This document shows, piece after piece, positions 41,400 to 50,972 of a stretch of DNA of 64,000 nucleotides (position 1 is its first letter; each line of letters starts with the position of its first letter). A program made the position numbers and the translations under genes. The notes beneath the pieces were generated by a model. It was not told where the DNA came from. It did not search any database and was given only the letters and a program-made list of their open reading frames with translations. This DNA comes from Mesotaenium endlicherianum (Eukaryota; Streptophyta; Zygnematophyceae; Zygnematales; Mesotaeniaceae), in contig WELA01000805.1 of the NCBI GenBank assembly GCA_009602735.1, positions 119,980-183,979 on the forward strand. The letters are read 5' to 3'.

Positions 41400-44300
41400 T
41401 CATCAATCACCGACAATCGCCTCCACTTCATACTTCAATACATCATCGATCTCGACCGGTGGTGGCGGTGTAGGTAGTCGTCTTGGATGTCCTTCATTGG
41501 AATCAACGTATGGCCGCAAACAACTGACATGGAACACATCATGGATACGCCAGCCTGAAGGAAGTTCCAACTTGTAGGTCACTGGATTAACCTGCTTGAG
41601 CACCACGAAGGGACCTGTAAACCTTGCCCGCAATTTCCTTTTGCCTGTGAAAGTGTAATGAATCAGTATATTGGTAGGTATAATATTTATTTAAATATAA
41701 TAGTTAATTAAGTTCAGCCTGCTGAACCCTACTTAATAGTTAGTCTGCTGGACTTCATATTTAATATCAGTTTAAGAACTCAGCCGAAAGCAGCAGGCTG
41801 AAGTCAACTTAAGTCAGCTTGCTGACACATTCTTTGACAGCCAGCTGACTACCGTACTCGGTAGCAGCATCAACATGCATCTAAGTGTGATATGCTAGAT
41901 GAATGGCCAGATGACATCCCTATGATGGATGGCGATTCGGGATGATGGGAGATGGCGGCGGATTTGGTCAACCGAGGTCCTACCAACGTGGTTAACTCCC
42001 GGGTAGGCGGTGCCATCGCACTGGCCGTTGAACAGTAAACTCATTCCATGTACATATGCTAGGCATTACTCTCAAGTTCGGCATTCGGAAACGAGGCCAA
42101 CTCTCTTGTACAAGCATTCTGAGAGAGATCTGAATCCAAGGCAAGAAGCCATTGATACAAACTGTCTTCTAACCTTGCTTATGTATGAGTTTACTGATTG
42201 CATTGTTGATTCTAGTTAAATCGCATTTGACTTACGAGTATTGTTCACTGCTAGTGTGTGTTGTCCTTTGCCGTTTAACCAGTTAACAAAAAATACCAAA
42301 AGATTACTGCTGATATAAAGATCTTTATCAATTGTTAATTGCATATTTGGTAAGTCGATTCATTTCAGAAAGATAGGTCTTCTGTTGACAGAAGTACTTT
42401 GTCGCCCAAATGGAATGTTACTTCCCTCTGGTGCTTGTTAGCATGCTTGACCTGCTCCTCTTGTGCCTTCTAAATACACGTATTTGCCATGTTCCAAGTC
42501 TTGGCCATCTGCTCCATGAAAGCTTGTGTAGTAGGAACCTAAGTCTTCTTGGCCTCCTCCAACAAGATGTTTCCTGAATGATATACTTCTCTCCTATAAA
42601 CCATAGCGAATGGTGACTGCTTGGTCGATCCCTGCATGCTGTTGTTGTAGGCAAACTCCAATCTTGGCAGCTTCTTGTCCCACTCTGAAGGGTCCTCCAT
42701 AGTGAAACTCCTGAGCACCTCTTGCGGAGTTTTGTTGAGCCTTTCACTCTGCCCGTCTGTCTCAGGATGATAGGAAGTGCTCATACTCAGCTTGGTCCCC
42801 ATCAAAGTAAACAATGACCGCCAAAAGGTGCTAGTAAACCTCGAATCCCGATCTGAAAGAATCACCTTCGGCAACCCATGTAGCCTGAAAATATGATCAA
42901 AGAATTGCCGTGCCACATTTGTTGCCGTAGAAGTCTCCTTCATGGGAATGAAGTGAGCCATCTTGTTGAGTCGATCAAATACAACCCAACCTGCATCGTG
43001 CCCTTGACCACTCACTGGTAACGACGTGATGAAGTCCATAGCAATCTGCTCCAAATGATACTCTGGAATAGGTAGGGGCTGCAATGGACCTCCCTTCTTT
43101 TGATTTGGTGTCTTCTTACGTTGGCACGCATCGCAACTCTTGATCCACTCCTCGATGTCCTTGTCCATATTTCTCCAATAACACTCCCGCTTTCGCACGC
43201 TTGCCGTCTTCTCGCTTCCAAAGTGTCCAGCATATAAACAGTCATGATGCTCCGCAAGTTGTAAGTCTCGTAGCTCCTTGATGTCAGGTACCACCACTCT
43301 CTTGGAATCACCATAATATCATATGCCGTCCTTCTTCTGCATACTCGAGTTGGACTCAGTTGCTCCACCATCAGCAAACTCTGGATCCTCCTCATAATCT
43401 CTCTGAAGCTTCTCCTTGAAGTCCATATTCTCCTTGATGACTGAGACAGCTGCAAGGTAACACCTCCAGGATAAAGCGTCTGCAGGGTTGATCTTCCCAA
43501 ATAAGTACTTAATCTTGTGGTCGAACTGTTGCAGAACCTCTATCCACCTTGCTTGTCTCGGTGTCAACGTTGGCTGCGTCATGAACTTCTCCAAGCTCTT
43601 GTGGTCGATCTTGATCAACACCTTTCGGCCGTCCACATAACATCGCCAAATCCTCAAAGCCTGGATAATAGCCAACATCTCTCGCTCGTGTGCTGCATAG
43701 TTCTGCTCCGCAGGACTCAACTTCCTGCTCTCATATGCCACAGGCTGCAATCCCTTGCCCTGGTCCTGGAGAAGAATGGCTCCCACTGCAAAATTTGATG
43801 CGTCCATGATGATGGTGAAAGGAAATTCTGGATTGGCGATTGCCAACACAGGTGCCTGTGTCAACAACTCCTTAATCTTCTCAAAAGTTTGCTGCTCCTT
43901 GTCACCTCATAGCCACTTCTCCTGCTTCTTCAACATGTCCGTGAGTGGTGCACACACGTTGGCAAATCCTTCAATGAAACGTCGATAATAATTTGCCATG
44001 CCGAGGAAACTCCTGAGTTGATGAATATCAGCAGGAACTGACCAATCTCTGATTGCTTGCACCTTCTTCTGTTCCACCTTGACTCCTTCGGCTCCCACTA
44101 TGTGCCCAAGAAATTTAACTTCCTTGAGACAAAAGTCGCACTTGTTCATCTTTCCATACAGCTTCTGATCTCTCAAGACCTCCAACACCTTCCTTAGATG
44201 CTCCACATGCTCCTCCAAGGTCTTCGAATAGATCAAGATGTTGTCCAAAAATACCACCACAAATTGGTCCAAGTAGGGTCTAAAGATACTATTCATGAGT

Positions 44301-45770
44301 CTTATGAATGTAGCAGGTGCATTAGTCAACCCAAAAGGCATGATTGAAAACTCGAATAAGCCATAGCGAGTCCTGAAAGCAGACTTCTGAACATCTCTTT
44401 TCGCAATCCGTACCTGGTGATAGCCACTCCTCAAATCAATCTACGAGAAATACTTCGCCCCGACAAGCCTGTCAATCAACTCGTCCACTTGTGGAAGTGG
44501 GTACCTGTTCTTGATGGTGATCTTGTTGAGTGCTCGGTAGCCGACACAAATCCTCATAGTCCCATCCTTCTTCTTCACAAATAAGACTGGCGCGGCAAAT
44601 GGAGACTCGCTGGGTTGGATGAATCCCTTCTCTAATAACTCTGTTAGCTGCTTCTTCAACTCATCCAACTCCGCAAACAATTGTGAATAAGCGGGTCTCA
44701 CCAGTGGCTTGCTCCCTGGTTCCAACTCGATCTTGTGCTCCATAGCTCTCTGTGGAGGTAATCCTGCAGGTAGCTCCTCAGGAAACACGCACTTGAACTC
44801 CTCCAACAGCGCCTTAATTTGGGCAGGCATCTCAGCAGGCTTCTTCGCTTGAGCAGTTGGGCTCTGCTCCTTCTGAGCAAGGGGATCACACACCACTAAT
44901 TGCTTCTTTGGCGATTTGCATTCGCCCAGGTTGTTAGGATTCACGCTTGCTCCATCTGATGACCTGGCCAGGGCCACCGAAACAAGGTACATCTCCTTCA
45001 CCTGATTCGCCCTGCATAGCTTCTTAACTTGCAGGCTCGACAAAAAACAATTACTTGTGGTCGTATCTACCTCCGCCTATTTCGCTGTCTCCATTCGTCC
45101 ATCACGCCCTTGGACTTTCCCTTGTCCTGTGCTCCAGTGCACTTGAGGGTTGGCTTTCCTCAGCCATGGTCGGCCCAATATCACCTCATGGTGACCCAGC
45201 TCTGCCTGCTCCATAACTTCCTTACTCCGGTGCCCCACTACTTCCACGTGAATAGCTTCCGTAGGTGCACCACACTTGAGTCTCTGCCCATTTGCCAAAA
45301 TTGCCTCCTTAGGCTCATAATGCTTCTGCACAGGAATTTGCCACTCTTTCACCAGGTTCTTGTGCACAAAATTTGCACTTGCGCCACTGTCAACCGTGCA
45401 CTTGGCCTTGTTGCCGTTGACCACTCCTTCCACGATGATAGGCTTGTCAACATCTTGTCTTTCGCTTCTCGGCAGGCTCCTGGGGATAACCTCCTTGTGA
45501 ATTCTCGTCTTCATGCCAGTAGACACCCCAGAACGACTTATTGGCGTCCTCCTTTTTCCTGCTTTTGAGGTTGCTTCGCCTTCACATGACAGTCTCGAGC
45601 TAGATGTCCAAGCTTGCCACAATTTTAGCAAGGTCCTCTCGGCTTGAAATTCTGTTGCTTGCGCTGGTACTGAACAAGTCCCAATTCTATAGGTACTGGA
45701 CCTTGAATACTCGTGCTTGGCGCTTGAGATCCAAAGTGTCGATATCCTCCAAAGTTGTGGCTGCCCCACT
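41400..45770 (-). pseudogene. C2 pol (fossil): protease, RT, RNase H, integrase, chromodomain
   Basis: Protease at about 45077-45600 with TVDSGASANFVHK. Reverse transcriptase at 43907-45043 with [20 protein letters not shown] and the catalytic region near [13 protein letters not shown]. RNase H at 43319-43867 with [18 protein letters not shown]. Integrase at 42539-43297 with a CDACQRKK zinc finger, VILSDRDSRFTS and ETDGQSERLN. Chromodomain start at 41400-41640. Family and order as in C1. Several breaks. Confidence 0.8.
41654..42367 (+). repeat. Family A solo LTR inside C2 coding sequence
   Basis: 714 bp, TGTAATGAATCAG...GTCGATTCATTTCA, flanked by a perfect 5-bp target duplication, GAAAG (41649-41653 and 42368-42372). 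The C2 sequence on the two sides is continuous when compared with C1 at about 21415-21430. Confidence 0.9.
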
Positions 45771-46556
45771 GCCTCTGACTAAACTCCACAGCGTCGACCC
45801 TTGTTGCCAATGCCATCATTTCTCCAAGACTGGTAGGGTCCTTGAGCGCCACTTCCTTGGCCACAGTTGGCTTGAGTCCCCTCTTGAACTTGTTCATCAT
45901 CTCCGACTCGTGCATGGATGGACATTGAAGCACCAGCTCGTTGAAGCGCGATACATACTCTTGAACGCTTCCTCGTTGACGAAGGCGCACCAATAGATCT
46001 CGAGCAGTAGCCTCGGGTGCAATAGGTTGAAATTGCCTCCTTAAGCCTTCAAAGAGCTGATCAACAGTAGCAGGTGCTCCAGACAGCTGCTCTTCTCGTT
46101 CATACCAAGCTCCAGCACTCTTCTGCAACAAAGTTATGTCAAAGGCGACTTGCCTGTCGGACGTGAGTGCAAAATAATCCATAAACTTCCTCACTCCCAA
46201 AATCCATTGATGAACAGGCGGCGATCTACGCTCTCCAGTATACACTTCAGGCTTAGGTGCACCCACTCCTGATGCGGGTGGAATAACTGGTTGCACTATT
46301 GGGTTAACATGAATGGGTGGCACAACAGGTGCAAGTACCGAACTCGTCAAAGCGGCGTTCCCAACAACAACTGGCACCATTCTCTCCACCTCCGCGCGCA
46401 TACTCTATCGGGCGTAGACTTCTCCTCCAATTGCATTTGCCTTAGCATCGTCTGCATCTCTTGTTGCTCTCTGGTCATTGTTGGTGCTGCCTGCTGCCTC
46501 GCGCGCTCAACATGCTCAACATGTTCGCCTCCTCCAGCTGCCGACTGCGACTCCAT
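45600..46556 (-). pseudogene. C2 gag (fossil)
   Basis: Frames at 46347-46556 and 45625-46401. Q/E-rich N-terminus (EHVEHVERARQQAAP), capsid-like part with AFDITLLQKSAGAWYER and VQEYVSRFNELVLQCP, then the zinc-knuckle region near 45600. Same plan as C1 gag. Broken. Confidence 0.75.
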
Positions 46557-46579
46557 AATATAGCATGCAAACTAGCCCA

Positions 46580-46591
46580 GCTTTGATACCA
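46580..46591 (-). promoter_or_regulatory. C2 primer-binding site
   Basis: Minus strand TGGTATCAAAGC, two bases inside the 5' LTR. One base from the initiator Met-tRNA complement TGGTATCAGAGC. Confidence 0.75.
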
Positions 46592-46593
46592 AA

Positions 46594-47263
46594 TGAAAGG
46601 GGCAGAGTGCCTTAGTGGAAGCGTAGTAACTCACGAGGAAAGGAACTAGTTGCAATCATACTAAAGAGTGCAGCGGCATATCACTAAGAAAGCTTAGGAA
46701 AATTACTTGACATTTTGAGTAGCAAGAAACTGCTCACAAATGATGTAGAATGGAAGGCCTTGTCATTCATTACAAACTCGTAGAAATTTACAGAAGTGAA
46801 AATTGATAAGAAACAAAGAAGTTAATCTTATTTACAAGTTTTTGCCTAAGTGCTTCTCTCTAAGAGGAAGCTACGGATTTTCCTAACTGTTCGTCAAATT
46901 GTCCCTTGCAGAATATCCGTGAGCAAGCCAGATCAGTCTCATATGACGTGTCAGGCCGAATTGGCGTCCACATACATGCATCGACATTACTAGAACATTC
47001 TATCTTAGACGCGCTAGGTTAAACCAAAACTTCTAGGTAAATCGACCTAGACGGCACTTTGCGTCAGCCGAACTTACGTGAAGGTTCGAGTTCATTCTAA
47101 CGGGCCAGATCGCTCGACGCTATCGGTCAATCCGACGCTCGCGCTCACCGCGAATTAAGGACAGTCGTCAACCGACCTCATAACTAATTAAACTTCGGAA
47201 ATTCTTAACTCTCTCAATACTTGACCAAATTTGTTGAACTTTTTATAAACCTATGACCTTACA
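46594..47263 (-). repeat. C2 5' LTR
   Basis: 670 bp, TGAAAGGGGCAGAG...ATGACCTTACA on the plus strand. Lacks the GGGAGGGCCGCTTAGCA block seen in C1 LTRs. Confidence 0.85.
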
Positions 47264-48140
47264 CAAACAAACAGGGACACGGGGGCGGGCAGCTGCAGCA
47301 CAACAGAAGCCAGCTCGCCCCGAGCAAGCAAAAACACAATACAGGGGCGGCCAGCTGCGGCACTCAAGCAGCCAACCCGCCCCGGGCTAGAAGAAACACA
47401 ACAGGGGGGCGGTCAGCTGCAGCGCTGCAGCAAGCCAGCCAGCCCCAAGCAAGCAAACAAACAGAGACACGGGCGGACAGTTGCAGCACAACAGCAGCCA
47501 ACCCGCCCCGGGCAAGCAAAAACAAAATACAGGGACGGCCAGCTGCTGCACTGCAACCAGCCCGCCCCGGGCAAGAAGAATAAGGGGGGCGGCCAGTTGC
47601 AATACTGCAGAAAGCCAGCCAGCCGCAAGCAAGCAAACAAACAGGAACACAAGGGCGGCCAGTTGTAGCACAGCAGCAGCCAGCCCGCCCCGAGCAAGCA
47701 GAAACACAATACAGGGGCGGCTAGCTGCGGCACTGCAGCCAGCCCGCCCCGAGCAAGAAGAATAACAACAAGGGGGTGGCCAGCTGCAGCACTGCAACAA
47801 GCCAGCCAGTCCCAAGCAAGCAAACAAACAGGGACACGCGGGCGGCCAGCTGCAACATTGCAACAGCCAAGCCGCCCCGGGCAAGCAGAAACACACCACA
47901 AGGGCGGCCAGCTGCAGCACAGCAGCAGCCAGCCCGGCCCGGACAAGCCAAAACACACCACGGGGGACAGCCAGCTGCAGCACTGCAGCAAGCCAGGCAG
48001 CCCCAAGCAAGCAAACAAACAAGGACACGCGGGCGGCCAGCTGGAGCACAGCAGCAGCCAGCTCGCCTTGGCCAAGAAGAAACCACAACAGAGGGGTGGG
48101 CAGCTTCAGCATTGCAGCAAGCCAGCCAACCCCAAGCATG
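47264..48140. repeat. GC-rich higher-order tandem array, segment 3
   Basis: Resumes with CAAAC then AAACAGGGACACG after C2. The ~190-bp composite period is visible from the AACAAACAG linker near 47267, 47457, 47639, 47824 and 48015. Added to segments 1 and 2 the array was about 2.1 kb before E and C2 entered. Confidence 0.9.
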
Positions 48141-48354
48141 TGGGGCCATATACAAGAGGGAAAAGGGGGGGAAGGGGGGGGCAACGGACCCATTAATTGA
48201 GGCGGATGACGGTGGCGCGTTAGTAGGCGCAAGGGTTGCTACCTTGCTCCTCTTGATCTTGACCTACCTGACGCAAATATCAAACAAAATAAAGATAGTA
48301 TATAGGGCAAAAACAAATAGGACACGGTAGAAGAGGGACAAGAACATCAAAAAA

Positions 48355-48870
48355 ACAGCAACACGGGGGCGAGCAGCTGCAGCAGTGCAGCAGCCAGCCC
48401 GCCCCGGCTAAACCAACAAACAAGCAAGCAAGGGGTGGGCAGCTGCAGCAGCCCGCCCACCCCGACATAACCAAAGAACAAGCAAGCAAGGGGCAGCCAG
48501 CTACAGCAGCCAGCCGGCCCCGACTCAAGCAAAACGACACAAAAAACAGCCAGCAAGGGGCGGGCAGTTGCAGCAACCAACCTGCCTCGACTCAAGCAAG
48601 AACAAAAGAAAACAGCCAGCAAGGGCCTGGCAGCTGCAGCAGCCAGCCCGCCATAACTAAGGCAAAAATAGAAGAAAAGAGCTAGCAAGGGGCGGGCAGT
48701 TGCAACATTGCAGCAGCCAGCCCGCCTCAACTGAAACAAGAAAGGGGCAAGCAAGGGGCTGACAACTCGCCCCAACCAAAGCAAACAAGGGGCGGATGAC
48801 TGCAGCACTGCAGCAGCCAACCCGCCCCGACTGAAACAAGTAAGGGCCAAGCGAGGAGCTGGCAGGTGCT
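48355..48870. repeat. Second, diverged GC-rich tandem array
   Basis: Units of about 65-75 bp centred on AGCAAGGGGCGGGCAGYTGCA then GCAGCCAGCCCGCC, with linkers rich in AAGCAAG and AAAACAGCC. It shares the CAGCTGCAGCAGCCAGCCCG core with the main array but not its three-part period. About 200 bp of non-repeat DNA separates them. Confidence 0.8.
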
Positions 48871-50320
48871 ACCTAAAAAGTCGACAAAACGAGCAGGCGG
48901 CCGGCAGCAGCCTTTCACAGACAGTTACTCCCAAGCCTGTAAGTGAGGGAGTGCAAATTGAACCTGATGCACGTTTAGGAGGAAGGACAATTGCGCGTCA
49001 AAAATCGCAAGGGTTGCCAGAGCACTCCTTGTCTTGGCTTGCTCCCCACAAGAGCAAAGCACGAGGAGAAAAACAAATCAGCTTCTAGCAAGCAGTATAG
49101 GACGAGACAACAAGCACTAATTGACAAAACAGAAGCAGATGACAGCAACCTGTAAGCATAGCAACAGGATAGGTGCCTCACAGGTGCAAAAGCATGCGTA
49201 GAAAAAAATATAGGAAGCAGGCAAGCAAGCAGGCAATCACTTCGTTAAGCACCAAGCACTCATGAACATATAATTAAGATTTCAGAGATAAGCAAAAAGG
49301 AAGAGAAGGAGAGGGAGGGGAGCAATTGAACCTGAGAGAGATTTTCTCTCTTGAATGTGAAGTAGTTCCTTGAGTCCTCCCCAAAACAAATTGACAAAAA
49401 GAACCAAACAGACGTCATACGCACTTATGAGGATAAGAAGCTGATGAAGATAAAGAAGGAGGTGACGCTAGCTAAAGAACTTGGATAATAACGTTTCTAG
49501 TCCAAATACATCCCTCTAAAACTAAGAATAAATAGAACTACATGAACTAAAAGAACGACATAAGCAAGAGGGAGAAGAAAGGAAGGGAGGGGAGAAAACA
49601 AACCAGAAGAGATCTGCCCACTGAATGTGAATTAGCAACTGGCACTGTCTTCAATCTTCCCTGGAAGACACAAAACAAACATGATACGCAAACATCAGGA
49701 TAACAAGCATCGGAAAGTAAACAATAAGGTTGAACATTGATGAGTGCTCCAGCAACAACTATGATCAAATGGTATATCCAAATACACCTCCCGTATAGTT
49801 GGTAGTAGAAACCTGAATACAAACTACAATAAGCAACAAGAGGGAACAACAAGAGCAAAGAACAGGAGCGGACAAAAATCGAGGTCGTAACACGAGTCGA
49901 AACAGTAACTTACCACCGAATGAAGCTGAAGAATGACATGAATGTCGCTGCAAAGATGTTTAAGTAGGCCTCGGGCTTTGGCCTCAAATGGGTTCGTGCC
50001 TGTGCACTAGACCAATTTTGCACTTGCAAAGATGAAACTTGAAAGCGAGGGTATCGTTTGGCACAATATTGGTGGCTGAGTTTTGCAATTTTTTGAAAGT
50101 TCCCGCCGGTGCAAAACCTGCCACATTGTACTTTATAATTCTCAATTGCGTCCATCGACGCGTTGTTTGGACTGACGAGTGAAAGAAGCCGACGCTCACA
50201 CACGTAAAGCACGTCGAAACGTCAATGGGCGGCGCGCACGAGTGAAGCTCATCTAGTTTGCTTAGTTTGAGCGAACCGACTCAGTTCGCCTGATTAAGCG
50301 TACGAAGGTCGGCCAGTTCG
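48871..50320. other. D2 right arm without a supported gene
   Basis: Purine-rich on the plus strand. Loosely repeated units near 49312 and 49586 share GGGAGGGGAG, TGAATGTGAA and RTACGCA words at about 275-bp spacing, with a weaker trace near 49850. This is the 5' side of the D2 transposase gene, so an upstream exon and promoter could lie here, but I cannot define them. Confidence 0.4.
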
Positions 50321-50338
50321 GCAAACGACGTAACCCTG
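50321..50338 (-). repeat. D2 right terminal inverted repeat
   Basis: Reverse complement reads CAGGGTTACGTCGTTTGC, 15 of 18 identical to the left end. Followed by the target octamer CATGAAAA. Confidence 0.75.
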
Positions 50339-50972
50339 CATGAAAATGCACTCATAATTTGCCAAGCAATCTGAAGATCACAGCGAAGCTTGTACTACGT
50401 AATTTTGTAAAACACAACAATAAAGTGAAATAACTTTGCTGCATGCCAAGCATAAGACAATAAAGCATGAAGCAATTTGTAGTGCACTCTATGGCCCATC
50501 ATACATGTAATATTAATAATGAGTCAAAATTGTAGTTCGAGAGTTGAGCAATGAGCAACTCCCAATGTTGTTGAGAGCTGAGAGAGTAGGCACTCCTCCA
50601 AATCTGTGCAGAAACTTCTGAAAATCATAAGTCCTTCTATACTTCTCCAAATTCTGCAAACTAAGTCTCAAACTGGGCGCTGTAAGATGTTCTACCAGAG
50701 TCTTGAGTTTCAGAGCATTCCAAGTTCAGGGGAAGGCACAATGTCAGAAGGCATATTCTGTCCTAACAATGCCAGCAGCCTGACCCCCTTCTACTTAGAG
50801 CATCATATCTCTCTCACCAGTGCTCCAAATTGAGCAAACTTGGACTCTAAATGACCGGCTACTCATGGACTACAGCCAGGTAAATTTTCAGAATTTATTA
50901 TGCAGAGACCTATCACCAGTAGCAGTTTTAGTTTTCTGTCCAGAAACTGCGAGAAGAGAAGAGTGTCTAATG
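50339..50972. other. Unassigned sequence between D2 and B2
   Basis: No recognisable gene. It holds two loosely similar phrases (CTCCAAATTCTGCAAACT near 50650 and CTCCAAATTGAGCAAACTTG near 50824). It could be continued D1 flank, 3' untranslated B2 sequence, or a worn LTR. Confidence 0.35.

Larger units (their letters stand above)
39792..47263 (-). mobile_element. C2: chromodomain Ty3/gypsy element, minus strand, with nested solo LTRs
   Basis: 3' LTR 39792-41232 (enlarged by a family A solo LTR), polypurine tract 41233-41246, gag-pol, primer-binding site 46580-46591, 5' LTR 46594-47263. A perfect target duplication, CAAAC, flanks it (39787-39791 and 47264-47268). It sits in the tandem array of D2. 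A second family A solo LTR lies in its integrase-to-chromodomain part. Broken, with several breaks besides the insertions. Same family as C1. Confidence 0.9.
30405..50338 (-). mobile_element. D2: ~20-kb hAT element with TIRs, TSD, tandem arrays and nested insertions
   Basis: Left end CAGGGTTGCGCCGTTCGC (30405-30422); right end is the reverse complement of CAGGGTTACGTCGTTTGC (50321-50338). The two match at 15 of 18 positions, and CAGGG is a usual hAT terminus. The flanking octamers AATGAAAA (30397-30404) and CATGAAAA (50339-50346) match 7 of 8, as expected for an 8-bp hAT target duplication. Inside are a decayed BED/DUF659 transposase gene (minus), a GC-rich tandem array in several pieces, and two LTR elements (34536-39222 and 39792-47263) that account for about 12.2 kb. 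Without them D2 would be about 7.8 kb. The gene has six in-frame stops, so D2 is immobile by itself. Confidence 0.75.

Noticed and set aside
47387-48232. 281-codon Leu/Ala/Cys-rich minus-strand frame resembling a multi-pass membrane protein
   Set aside because: Produced by the GC-rich tandem array; similar frames appear in other phases and in every array segment.
33838-48870. Possible CRISPR-like array
   Set aside because: Units abut without unique spacers, vary in sequence, and lie in a eukaryotic transposon. This is a satellite.
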